Made by a program: the position numbers and the translations under genes. A DNA stretch of 64,000 nt from RYN-230 sp036497945 (GTDB lineage Bacteria; Actinomycetota; Actinomycetes; Streptosporangiales; Streptosporangiaceae): contig DASXIN010000031.1 of NCBI GenBank assembly GCA_036497945.1, positions 9,853 to 73,852 on the forward strand, written 5' to 3'. A model generated the notes under the pieces. That model saw only the letters and a list, made by a program, of their open reading frames with translations. It searched no databases and was not told where the DNA came from. This document shows positions 7,493 to 15,179 of the stretch, piece after piece. Position 1 is the stretch's first letter. Each line of letters starts with the position of its first letter.

Positions 7493-8833
7493 GTGATCGA
7501 TTCGCTGCTGGTCGCCAACCGGGGCGAGATCGCCCGCCGGGTGCTGGCCACGGCGCGCCGGATGGGCATCCGGACGGTCGCCGTCTATTCCGAGGCCGAC
7601 GCGGACCTGCCGTTCGTCCAGGAAGCAGACGAGGCGGTGCTGATCGGCCCGCCACCCCCGGCGCGCAGCTACCTCGACCAGGCGGCCATCCTGGCGGCGG
7701 CCCGGCGCACCGGCGCGCAGGCCATCCACCCCGGCTACGGGTTCCTGTCCGAGAACGCGGACTTCGCCCGGCGGGCCGAGGCGGACGGGCTGACCTGGGT
7801 CGGCCCGCCGCCCGCCGCCATCGAGCAGATGGGCGACAAGATCAGCGCCCGGAACCTGATGGCCGCGGCAGGGGTGCCGGTGGCGGCCGGCACGGCCGAG
7901 CCGGTGACCGACGCTGCCGCGGCGGTGGCCGCCGCGGCCGTCATCGGCTACCCGGTGATGGTCAAGGCCGCGGCGGGCGGTGGCGGAATCGGGATGAGTG
8001 CCGCCGCGGACGACGCCGAGCTACGTGCCGCCTTCGAGACGGCCCGGTCCCGGGCGGAGCGGTTCTTCGGTAGCCCGGACATCCTGCTGGAGCGCTACGT
8101 CACCGCGGCCCGGCACGTTGAGGTGCAGATCCTCGGGCTGGCCAGCGGCCAGGTGCTGGCCCTCGGCGAGCGGGACTGCTCGGTGCAGCGGCGGCATCAG
8201 AAGGTGGCCGAGGAGACCCCGTCGCCTGGGGTCAGCCCGGCGCTGCGCGGCCGGCTGCTGGCCGCCGCGGTGCGGGCCGGAGAGGTGGTCGGCTACCGGG
8301 GTGCCGGGACCGTCGAGTTCCTGCTTGATGTGCACTCTGGCGAGTTCATGTTCCTGGAGATGAACACCCGGCTCCAGGTCGAGCACCCGGTCACCGAGCT
8401 GGTCACCGGCATCGACCTGGTCGAGCAGCAGTTGCGCATCGCGGCGGGGGCCGACGTCAGTTTCGCGCCGGGGGGCGTCCGGTATGCCGGGCACGCGCTG
8501 GAGTTGCGGGTCTATGCCGAGGACCCGCGTCGGTTCCTGCCCAGCCCGGGGACCATCACCGAGTGGGCCGAGCCGGCTGGGCCGGGCATCCGGGTGGATG
8601 CTGGGTACACGGCCGGCAACCAGGTGACCCCGTTCTACGATCCGCTGCTGGCCAAGCTGTGCGTGCACGGCGCGGACCGGGACCAGGTGCTGCGCCGGGC
8701 CCGGGACGCGGTCGCGTCCTTCCGGATCGGCGGCCTCAAGACCAACCTGCCGTTCCACGCCGACCTGCTGGACAGCGTGGTGTTCAGCAGCGGTGCGTAC
8801 GACACGTCGGTGGTCAGCCGGCTGCGTCCCTGA
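7493..8833 (+). CDS. Biotin carboxylase (AccC type), stand-alone
   Basis: ATP-grasp biotin carboxylase of 446 residues, the usual length for a free AccC subunit. It begins with the typical L-L-V-A-N-R-G-E-I-A-R-R and carries HPGYGFLSEN, the ATP-binding glycine loop K-A-A-A-G-G-G-G-I-G-M, the E-R-D-C-S-V-Q-R-R-H-Q-K motif and M-N-T-R-L-Q-V-E-H. It carboxylates biotin on a carrier protein. The GTG start is placed directly before I-D-S-L-L-V-A-N-R. A small biotin carrier gene follows 65 bases downstream, and bioY lies 4.7 kb further on, but no carboxyltransferase is nearby, so the final acceptor is unknown. Confidence 0.9.
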   Translation: MIDSLLVANRGEIARRVLATARRMGIRTVAVYSEADADLPFVQEADEAVLIGPPPPARSYLDQAAILAAARRTGAQAIHPGYGFLSENADFARRAEADGLTWVGPPPAAIEQMGDKISARNLMAAAGVPVAAGTAEPVTDAAAAVAAAAVIGYPVMVKAAAGGGGIGMSAAADDAELRAAFETARSRAERFFGSPDILLERYVTAARHVEVQILGLASGQVLALGERDCSVQRRHQKVAEETPSPGVSPALRGRLLAAAVRAGEVVGYRGAGTVEFLLDVHSGEFMFLEMNTRLQVEHPVTELVTGIDLVEQQLRIAAGADVSFAPGGVRYAGHALELRVYAEDPRRFLPSPGTITEWAEPAGPGIRVDAGYTAGNQVTPFYDPLLAKLCVHGADRDQVLRRARDAVASFRIGGLKTNLPFHADLLDSVVFSSGAYDTSVVSRLRP

Positions 8834-8898
8834 GCACAAGACAGCACAATGGGGAACCGGGCGCCGGGCGGCAGCCCGGCGAGGGAGAGGACGGACAC

Positions 8899-9111
8899 GT
8901 GGCCGAGGTTCGCGCCGAGATGGTGGCCAACGTCTGGAAGGTCGTCACAGCCGAGGGCGAGCACGTTTCCGCGGGCGCCACCCTGGTCATCCTGGAGTCG
9001 ATGAAGATGGAGATCCCGGTCCTGGCCGAGGAGCCCGGCACGGTCACCAAGCTAGCCGTGGCCGAGGGCGACGTGGTCCAGGAAGGCGACCTGATCGCCA
9101 TCATCGGGTAG
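8899..9111 (+). CDS. Small biotin carrier protein (TB7.3-like)
   Basis: A 70-residue stand-alone biotinyl domain. The biotinylation motif is E-S-M-K-M-E-I-P around residue 36, with the lysine as acceptor, and the second half carries V-A-E-G-D-V-V-Q-E-G-D. The GTG start has a GGAGAGG ribosome site. It is the same size as M. tuberculosis TB7.3 (Rv3221c), which also lies next to the sigH/rshA locus. Paired with the preceding biotin carboxylase it likely forms a two-component carboxybiotin module needing a separate transferase. Confidence 0.88.
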   Translation: MAEVRAEMVANVWKVVTAEGEHVSAGATLVILESMKMEIPVLAEEPGTVTKLAVAEGDVVQEGDLIAIIG

Positions 9112-9124
9112 CCGCGCCGCGGCT
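9110..9124. terminator. Short hairpin between convergent genes
   Basis: AGCCGC and GCGGCT pair across a 3-base loop, starting at the stop codon of the biotin carrier gene and ending nine bases before the stop of the convergent TPP enzyme. It could serve as a bidirectional terminator; no U-tract is present. Confidence 0.4.
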
Positions 9125-9132
9125 CAGCGCGG

Positions 9133-10824
9133 TCAGATGCCGGTGGTGGAGCGCGGGTAGGCCACGGCCGGGTCGGTGATCACGTTGACCAGGTAGGGCA
9201 CCCCGGAGCGGAACGCCCGGTCCAGGGCCGGGGCGATGCCCTCCGGCTCGGTGACCATCTCGCCGGCCCCGCCCAGCGCCCGGACCACCTCGTCATAGCG
9301 GGACTGCGGCTGCAGGTCGGCCACCACGTCGTAGCCGTACAGCGCCTGCATGGGGTGCTTCTCCAGGCCCCAGATCCCGTTGTTGCCGCAGACCATCACC
9401 ACCGGTAGCCGGTGCCGGACCAGGCTGTCCACATCCATCAACGAGAACCCGGCCGCGCCGTCCCCAAGCAGCAGCACGATCTGGGCGGAAGGCCGGCTGA
9501 TCCGGGCCCCGATGGCATAGCCGAGCCCGGTGCCCAGGCAGCCGTAGGGGCCCGGGTCGAGCCAGCCACCCGGCCGCTTCGGCTCGATGTACTTGCCCGC
9601 GTAGGACACGAAGTCCCCGCCGTCGCCGATCACCACTGCGTCGTCGTCCAGGAACTGGGCCAGCTCACCGTAGATGCGCATCGGGTGGATCGGGCTGGCC
9701 GCGCTGGTCAGCAGCGCGCTGTCGGCGGCCACCGCGGCGGCCGCGGCCGCGGTGAGCTGGGGCAGCCAGTCCGCCACCCAGGGCAGCTGGGCCGGGCGGG
9801 CTGGCCAGCTGGCCGGGCTGATCAGGCCGTCGAAGAACGCGGCCAGGTCACCGGCGTACGAGGCGGCCAGCGGGCAGTGCCCGGCCAGCTGATCCGGGGC
9901 GTCCACGACGTGCACGACGGCGGCTGGTTCGGCCCCGTCGGCCCCGCCGAAGGCGCCGTAGCCAAGCCGGAAATCCAGCGGGGTGCCGACCACCAGGACC
10001 AGGTCCGCCTGGCGGAACGCGGTCGCCCGGGCCCGGGTGACCAGCAGTTCGTGGCCGGCCGGCAGGATGCCACGGCCCTGCCCGTTGGTGATCACCGGCA
10101 GCCGGAGTTCCTCGGCCGCGGCCCGGGCCGCGTGCTCGGCGCGGCCCGCCCACACATCCGAGCCGAGCACCAGGACCGGGCGCCGGGCCGCGGCCAGCAG
10201 GCCGGCGATCCGCTGGATGGCGGCCGGGTCGCCGGATCCGGGCCCGGCCGGCCCGGCGGCCTCCGCTGCCTCGGTGCGGTCTGGCCCGGAGGACGCCGGG
10301 CCGAACAGGGCCTCCAGCGCGATGTCCACGAAGACCGGCCCGCGGTGCGGCGTCGCGGCCAGCCGGAACGCCTCGGCTACCCCGGCGCCGATCTTGGCCG
10401 TCTCGTGCTCGGTCCAGGCTCGCTTGGTGATCGGGCGGAGCAACTCCGGGTGGTCGAACTCCTGCAGGCTGCCGGAACCCCAGCGGTAGTCCGGGGCGCG
10501 GCCACCCAGGATCACCACCGGTGACCCGTTGAAGTACGCGGTGGTGATGGCGCTCACCCCGTTGGTCACGCCGGGCCCGGCGGTGAGCACGGCCAGGCCG
10601 GGGGAGCGGGCCAGCCGGGCGGTGGCCTCAGCGGCGAACACGGCGCTCTGCTCGTGCCGCACGTCGACCAGCCGCATCGGCGGCTCGGCGTGCACGGCCG
10701 CGTCATACAGCGGGAACACGTGGCCGCCGGACAGGGTGAACATGGCCGCTACGCCGTTGGCGCGCGCCGCGGCCAGGGCCAGCGTGCCGCCGTGCCTGGC
10801 CGGCCCCGGGATCCGCTCAGTCAT
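9133..10824 (-). CDS. Thiamine-diphosphate-dependent enzyme of the acetolactate synthase family
   Basis: A 563-residue protein with the three-domain ThDP-enzyme layout. The proton-relay glutamate lies in R-H-E-Q-S-A at about residue 58, the central domain has D-V-W-A-G-R-A-E-H-A, and the ThDP/Mg2+ motif begins G-D-G-A-A-G-F-S and ends C-G-N-N about 25 residues later. Length and motifs match acetolactate synthase catalytic subunits, but no regulatory subunit gene (ilvN) is adjacent, so it may instead be a relative such as oxalyl-CoA decarboxylase or a benzoylformate-decarboxylase-like enzyme. It follows the symporter gene on the same strand after a strong hairpin, so probably has its own promoter. 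Confidence 0.8.
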   Translation of the reverse strand: MTERIPGPARHGGTLALAAARANGVAAMFTLSGGHVFPLYDAAVHAEPPMRLVDVRHEQSAVFAAEATARLARSPGLAVLTAGPGVTNGVSAITTAYFNGSPVVILGGRAPDYRWGSGSLQEFDHPELLRPITKRAWTEHETAKIGAGVAEAFRLAATPHRGPVFVDIALEALFGPASSGPDRTEAAEAAGPAGPGSGDPAAIQRIAGLLAAARRPVLVLGSDVWAGRAEHAARAAAEELRLPVITNGQGRGILPAGHELLVTRARATAFRQADLVLVVGTPLDFRLGYGAFGGADGAEPAAVVHVVDAPDQLAGHCPLAASYAGDLAAFFDGLISPASWPARPAQLPWVADWLPQLTAAAAAAVAADSALLTSAASPIHPMRIYGELAQFLDDDAVVIGDGGDFVSYAGKYIEPKRPGGWLDPGPYGCLGTGLGYAIGARISRPSAQIVLLLGDGAAGFSLMDVDSLVRHRLPVVMVCGNNGIWGLEKHPMQALYGYDVVADLQPQSRYDEVVRALGGAGEMVTEPEGIAPALDRAFRSGVPYLVNVITDPAVAYPRSTTGI

Positions 10825-10887
10825 GCCGCGAGGTTACCAGCTAGTAGCTCCCGGCTGGGTGGTGCCGGAGGCGCCCGCGGTGGGGTG

Positions 10888-10923
10888 GTGCCGGGGCCGG
10901 CCGGGCGGGGCCGGCCCCGGCAC
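10888..10923 (-). terminator. Strong 15-bp hairpin after the symporter gene
   Basis: A perfect 15-base inverted repeat (GTGCCGGGGCCGGCC at 10888-10902; its complement at 10909-10923) with a 6-base loop, nine bases past the symporter stop. It is the strongest hairpin in the window and a likely terminator separating the symporter from the TPP enzyme. Confidence 0.6.
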
Positions 10924-10931
10924 TCCGCGGG

Positions 10932-12596
10932 TCAGCCGCTGTCGGCTCCGCCCGTCCCGCCGGCCGCCCCGGCGATGACCGGGATCGGCGGCGCGGTCGC
11001 CGGATCCGGGTCGGCCACATATTGCTCGGGCCGCGTCTCGTCCACCCCGCCCGGCACCTTGAGCGCGTTGAACAGCAGGGTGAGCAGGACCGCGATGATC
11101 AGGTTCAAGATCAGCCCGGTCATCCCGATGTACACGGTGTGCCCGATCAACGGGAGGGTGTCGGCCGAGGCCCCGAAGTGGGTGCCCGGCTTGCCCGGGG
11201 AGGGCAGCCGGTACGCCTCGATGGTGCCCCACACCATGGCCACTGCCCAGCCGATGACCAGCGCCCAGCGGTTGAACCAGCGGGTGTACAGGCCAGCCAC
11301 GATGGCCGGGAACGTCTGCACGATCCAGATGCCGCCGAGCAGCTGCAGCTGGATCGCGTACGTCGTATTCACGAACAGCACGAACATCAGCGCGCCCAGC
11401 TTGACCAGCAGCGAGGCGGTCTGCGCGACCCGGGTCTGCTCGGCATCGCCCGCGTTCGGCCGGATGTACTCCTTCCAGATGTTACGGCAGAACAGGTTGG
11501 CCGCCGCGATGGACATGATGGCCGCCGGGACCAGGGCGCCGATCACGATGGCCGAGAAGGCGACGCCCGCGAACCAGCTGGGGAAGATCTTCTGGAACAT
11601 GAACGGCAGCGCCAGCTGGGCGTTCGAGTCGTGCGCCTTGACCTCACCGGGCACGCCCGGGGTGGCCAGCGCCACGTAGCCGAGCAGTGCGATCAGGCCG
11701 AGCACCACCGAGTAGGCGGGCAATGCGGCGACGTTGCGCCGGATCACTTTGCGCCGCCGGGCGGCGAACGTGGCGGTGATCGTATGCGGGTACATGAACA
11801 GGGCCAGCGCCGAGCCCAGCGCCGTGGTGGCGAACGCCCACTCGCCGGCCGGCTCCAGGATGAGGCTGCCGAACGGCTTGCCCGTCTTCGGGTTGGTCGA
11901 CTTGAGATGGGTGTCGGCCACGCCGAAGATGTGATGCCAGCCGCCGACCCGCATCGGGATGTAGATGATGGCCACGATGATCATCACATAGATCAGGGTG
12001 TCCTTGATGAACGCGATCAGCGCCGGGGCGCGCAGCCCGGACACGAAGGTGTAACCGGCCAGCACCAGGAACGCGATGATCAGCGGCAGATCCTTGACGA
12101 ACGCGTTCGACGAGCTGCCGCCAATGCCCATCACGGTCAGCACCGCCTGGATGCCGACCAGTTGCAGGGCGATGTAGGGCATCACGGCCAGGATGCCGGT
12201 GAACGCCACGGCCAAGGCCAGGCCACGCGACCCGTACCGGCCGCGGACGAAGTCGGCCGGGGTTATGTAGCCATGCACCCGGGCCACCGACCACAGCCGG
12301 GGCAGGAACACGAACACGATCGGGTACACCATGATCGTGTAGGACAGGGTGAAGAACCCGGCCGCGCCGGTGCCGAAGACCACAGCTGGCACCGCGATGA
12401 ATGTGTACGCAGTATACACATCACCGCCCAATAAAAACCAGCTCACGAACGTGCCGAAGCCACGCCCGCCGAGCCCCCACTCGTTCAAGTGCAGCATGTC
12501 TTCAGCGCGGCGCCAGCGCGTCGCGGCGAACCCGACGAACGCGACGATCGCGAACAGGAACAGCAGGATGCCGAACGAGACCCAGTTGATGCTCAC
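10932..12596 (-). CDS. Sodium:solute symporter, monocarboxylate (MctP-like) type
   Basis: A 554-residue SSS-family transporter with about 13 hydrophobic segments. The N-terminus reads S-I-N-W-V-S-F-G-I-L-L-F and the sodium-site helices include F-V-S-W-F-L-L-G-G-D-V-Y-T-A-Y. Pairing with a DUF3311 small membrane protein is characteristic of the MctP group, which imports pyruvate, lactate and related monocarboxylates. The GTG start was chosen because it overlaps the DUF3311 stop (GTGA) and because all upstream sequence is the DUF3311 gene in another frame. Substrate is inferred, not shown. Confidence 0.85.
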   Translation of the reverse strand: MSINWVSFGILLFLFAIVAFVGFAATRWRRAEDMLHLNEWGLGGRGFGTFVSWFLLGGDVYTAYTFIAVPAVVFGTGAAGFFTLSYTIMVYPIVFVFLPRLWSVARVHGYITPADFVRGRYGSRGLALAVAFTGILAVMPYIALQLVGIQAVLTVMGIGGSSSNAFVKDLPLIIAFLVLAGYTFVSGLRAPALIAFIKDTLIYVMIIVAIIYIPMRVGGWHHIFGVADTHLKSTNPKTGKPFGSLILEPAGEWAFATTALGSALALFMYPHTITATFAARRRKVIRRNVAALPAYSVVLGLIALLGYVALATPGVPGEVKAHDSNAQLALPFMFQKIFPSWFAGVAFSAIVIGALVPAAIMSIAAANLFCRNIWKEYIRPNAGDAEQTRVAQTASLLVKLGALMFVLFVNTTYAIQLQLLGGIWIVQTFPAIVAGLYTRWFNRWALVIGWAVAMVWGTIEAYRLPSPGKPGTHFGASADTLPLIGHTVYIGMTGLILNLIIAVLLTLLFNALKVPGGVDETRPEQYVADPDPATAPPIPVIAGAAGGTGGADSG

Positions 12597-12865
12597 CGCG
12601 CCTCCCCGGAGCCGTCCCGGGCTGGCGGGCTGTCCGCTGAGCCACGCGATCCCCGGGTGGAGATCAGGTAGCAGATGGCCATCATCACCGCGACGAACGG
12701 CACCCAGAGCAGCTGGTACCAGTAGAAGAACGGGAACGCACCGATGTAGGGACTGCTGCGCGCGTAGATCGGCACGATGAGCGTGCCCAGGACGGAGATG
12801 AGGATGAGGACCGTGATTAACACCCAGGCGCCGGTGCGCCTGTGTACGGGGCCGGAGTGCGCCAT
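12593..12865 (-). CDS. DUF3311 small membrane protein
   Basis: A 90-residue protein with two transmembrane helices (about residues 14-36 and 48-70) and a short charged tail, typical of DUF3311 partners of sodium:solute symporters. It overlaps the symporter start by four bases, so the pair is co-translated; an accessory or stability role is inferred. The ATG of M-A-H-S-G was chosen over an upstream in-frame start that would add a soluble tail. Confidence 0.8.
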   Translation of the reverse strand: MAHSGPVHRRTGAWVLITVLILISVLGTLIVPIYARSSPYIGAFPFFYWYQLLWVPFVAVMMAICYLISTRGSRGSADSPPARDGSGEAR

Positions 12866-12935
12866 TGCGTCGTCTCCCTGCGTGAGTTCGGCCACGCGCC
12901 ACCACCTGGCCACCAGCCGCGAGCGGAGGCGCGCG

Positions 12936-12951
12936 CGTGACTCATGTCACG
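12936..12951. promoter_or_regulatory. Palindrome upstream of the DUF3311-symporter pair
   Basis: CGTGAC-TCAT-GTCACG, a perfect 6-base-arm dyad 71 bases before the DUF3311 start, overlapping the stop codon of the DUF6314 gene. A candidate operator; the regulator is unknown. Confidence 0.35.
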
Positions 12952-13427
12952 TTGTTGCCGTCCATGGTGCGATGGATTAGCGCATGGTGCAACGGTTTGC
13001 GCGCGAGTCGCGTAACGGCCAGGTACTCCTTGCCCGGGCCGCGCACCCGCCATTCCTCTTCCAGCAGGTCAGTCCCCAGCACCCGGTGACTGAGCAGGTA
13101 GTGGTCCGCGCCGCAGCCGTGCTCGGCCTGCGCGTGGCCGGTGCGCAGGTCGAGGACGTAGAACGGGCGGCCGTCGGCGAACCGCACCGCGACCGTGCCG
13201 TCGGGCAGGCCCTGGTAGCGCAGCTGGCGGCTGGCTGGCCCGGTATGCGCCGCGAAGCGCAGCTGGCCGTGCTCGGTGTAGCGCCATTCGCCCGGCTGCT
13301 CCGGCGGCGCGGGGGCGACCAGTGCGTGACCGGTGAACCGGCCCTGGGTGCCGGTGCGGTGGTCGGTGAGCAGCCGGTCGATCTGCCAACCGCCGCGGAC
13401 GTAGGCCAGCGTATCGGTCACCCGCAT
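12942..13427 (-). CDS. DUF6314 family protein
   Basis: A 161-residue protein with the DUF6314 pattern: W-Q-I-D-R near the start, G-R-F-T-G, then the paired strands V-R-F-A-D-G-R-P-F-Y-V-L-D-L-R-T-G and E-E-E-W-R-V-R-G-P-G-K-E. The fold is expected to be a lipocalin-like beta barrel; the ligand is unknown. The start is an ATG with GGTGG close upstream. It is divergent from bioY (129-base spacer) and precedes the DUF3311 gene on the same strand by 76 bases. Confidence 0.75.
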   Translation of the reverse strand: MRVTDTLAYVRGGWQIDRLLTDHRTGTQGRFTGHALVAPAPPEQPGEWRYTEHGQLRFAAHTGPASRQLRYQGLPDGTVAVRFADGRPFYVLDLRTGHAQAEHGCGADHYLLSHRVLGTDLLEEEWRVRGPGKEYLAVTRLARKPLHHALIHRTMDGNNVT

Positions 13428-13556
13428 GCCACCATTGTCACCGCCCGCGAGCTGGTTCCGCTCCCCAACGGCACTCTTGGAGGGCTCTGGCCTGCCTTGA
13501 TAGGGTCCCCTTCGACTGCCTGACCCCCCCGTTCCCCCGCCCGAGGAGTCGCCGTT

Positions 13557-14171
13557 ATGTCCGATGCTGCCGCGCTGCGCAGGCGCCCCCCGCTGGTGCT
13601 GGCCGACCTGCTGCCCGGCACGCTGGCCCGGGACGCGCTGCTGGTGGTCGGCGCGGCCGGGTTCATCGGGCTGCTGGCCCAGATCTCCATCCACCTGTCC
13701 TTCACCCCGGTGCCCATCACCGGCCAGACCCTCGGGGTGCTGCTGGCCGGGACCGCGCTGGGCTGGCGGCGGGCCGGGGCTGCACTGCTGCTGTATGCGG
13801 TGGCCGGGGTGGCCGGGGTGCCCTGGTTCGCGGATCACTCCAGCGGCTACGCGAGCGCCTCGTTCGGCTACATTATCGGCTTCTTCGCCGCCGCGGTGCT
13901 CTGCGGCTTCCTGGCCGAGCGGGGCGCGGACCGGTCGGTGCTGCGCTCCGTGCCGGCCATGCTGGCCGCCGAGGTCGTCATCTATACGTTCGGCCTGACC
14001 TGGCTGGCCATCGATCTGCACCTCGGGGCCTCGGCCACGATCGCGGACGGGCTCACCCCGTTCCTGGCCGGCGACGCCATCAAGGCCGCGCTGGCCGCCG
14101 GGCTGCTCCCCGCGGCGTGGTGGCTGGCCGGACAGCGTGGCGGGCTCAGCGGTCCCGGCGCAGCCGGGTGA
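13557..14171 (+). CDS. bioY: BioY biotin transporter substrate-binding component
   Basis: S component of an energy-coupling-factor biotin importer. The 204-residue protein has six hydrophobic helices and the BioY signature T-P-V-P-I-T-G-Q-T-L-G-V-L-L-A-G. A GGAG ribosome site lies nine bases before the ATG. No bioM/bioN genes follow, so it works alone or with a shared ECF module. It fits the biotin carboxylase and biotin carrier 5 kb upstream. Its 3' end overlaps the 3' end of dasR by 26 bases on the opposite strand. Confidence 0.92.
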   Translation: MSDAAALRRRPPLVLADLLPGTLARDALLVVGAAGFIGLLAQISIHLSFTPVPITGQTLGVLLAGTALGWRRAGAALLLYAVAGVAGVPWFADHSSGYASASFGYIIGFFAAAVLCGFLAERGADRSVLRSVPAMLAAEVVIYTFGLTWLAIDLHLGASATIADGLTPFLAGDAIKAALAAGLLPAAWWLAGQRGGLSGPGAAG

Positions 14172-14934
14172 CCAGCTTGTAGCGGTCGCCGCGGTACTTG
14201 GACTGGGCCCACTCGACCGGGACCGCGGCCACGTCGAAGGCCTGCCGGGACAGCAGCAGCAACGGCAGGCCGGCATCCACTCCGAGCAGCCGGGCGTCCG
14301 TCGGGTCGGCCAGCACGGTCTCGATGGTCTCCTCGGCCTCGGCCAGCTGGACCCCGTAAGCGGCGGCCAGCGCCTCGTACAGCGAGGCGTACCGGTCCAG
14401 GTTGCGGCGCAGCCCGGGGAAGCGGCGCGCGGGCAGGTGCGAGGTGTCGGTGGACATCGGCTCGCCGTCGGCCAGCCGGAGCCGGTGGATGCGCAGCACC
14501 CGGCTGCCCGGCGGGACGGCCAGCAGCTCGGACAGCTGTGCGTCGGCCGGCACGTAGCTGGTGTCCAGGATCTTGGTCTGCGGGTGCAGCCCGTGGGCCC
14601 GCATGCCCTGGGTGTAGCTGGCCAGTTCCAGCAGCTGGGCCACTTTCGGCTTGGCCACGAACGTGCCCTTGCCCTGCAGACGCAGCAGCCGGCCCTCGAC
14701 CACCAGCTCGGCCAGGGCCTGCCGGACGGTGGTGCGCGAGGTGCCGTAGTGCTGGGCCAGCTCGCGCTCCGGGGGGACCGGGCTGCCCGGCGACATGGCC
14801 TGGGTCAGCTCGAGCAACTGCCGCTTCACCGCGTAGTACTTGGGCATCCGCGGGCCCGGCGGGAGAGGTGGCACGGCCGGGCCTGGCTCGGGTCGCTGGT
14901 CGTCGTGGGCGGCAGGGGAAGCGGTCACGGTCAT
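14146..14934 (-). CDS. dasR: GntR/HutC-family regulator, DasR-like
   Basis: A 262-residue regulator with an N-terminal winged helix (P-P-E-R-E-L-A then S-R-T-T-V-R-Q-A-L) and a C-terminal UTRA effector domain. Segments such as V-P-K/M-P-K-Y-Y, Q-G-K-G-T-F-V-A-K-P-K-V, A-E-A-E-E-T-I-E-T and Y-R-G-D-R-Y-K closely resemble Streptomyces DasR, the N-acetylglucosamine-responsive global regulator. No chitin or GlcNAc gene is adjacent, consistent with a global regulator. The ATG at 14934 is used; a GTG two codons further is better spaced from GGGAGGAG and is a real alternative. Confidence 0.82.
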   Translation of the reverse strand: MTVTASPAAHDDQRPEPGPAVPPLPPGPRMPKYYAVKRQLLELTQAMSPGSPVPPERELAQHYGTSRTTVRQALAELVVEGRLLRLQGKGTFVAKPKVAQLLELASYTQGMRAHGLHPQTKILDTSYVPADAQLSELLAVPPGSRVLRIHRLRLADGEPMSTDTSHLPARRFPGLRRNLDRYASLYEALAAAYGVQLAEAEETIETVLADPTDARLLGVDAGLPLLLLSRQAFDVAAVPVEWAQSKYRGDRYKLVTRLRRDR

Positions 14935-14974
14935 CTCCTCCCGCAGCAGCTGCGTTCCGGACATGATGCCGCAT

Positions 14975-14991
14975 GGTGGACAGAATCCACC
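14975..14991. promoter_or_regulatory. Inverted repeat upstream of dasR
   Basis: GGTGGA-CAGAA-TCCACC, 41 bases upstream of the dasR start. It does not match the known DasR site (TGGTCTAGACCA type), so an unrelated regulator or RNA structure is possible. Confidence 0.3.
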
Positions 14992-15027
14992 GTGCCGCGC
15001 CCTGCGCGCAACCACCCCCGGCCGGGC

Positions 15028-15045
15028 GGCCACCACCTGGTGGCC
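15028..15045. promoter_or_regulatory. 18-bp palindrome in the dasR-pdtaS spacer
   Basis: GGCCACCA-CC-TGGTGGCC, arms of eight bases, between the divergent dasR and pdtaS genes. Candidate operator for either gene. Confidence 0.35.
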
Positions 15046-15179
15046 CCGGCGCCAGGCCGCGCGCAGTAACCAGACATGCACGAATCCTGCCAGCCAGAGC
15101 CCACCCTGCGGGCGGCGGGGCGGGCCGAACGTGGTTCCGGCCGGCCCGCCCGGTGCCCGGCATGCGCGATGATGACAAC

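Noticed and set aside
12597..12905. A 103-codon N-terminal extension of the symporter
   Set aside because: It lies in another frame of the DUF3311 gene and is not membrane-like; the GTG overlapping the DUF3311 stop fits better.
12942..14276. A 444-codon minus-strand reading through bioY into the DUF6314 gene
   Set aside because: Only the last 162 codons have family support; the rest is the bioY antisense shadow.
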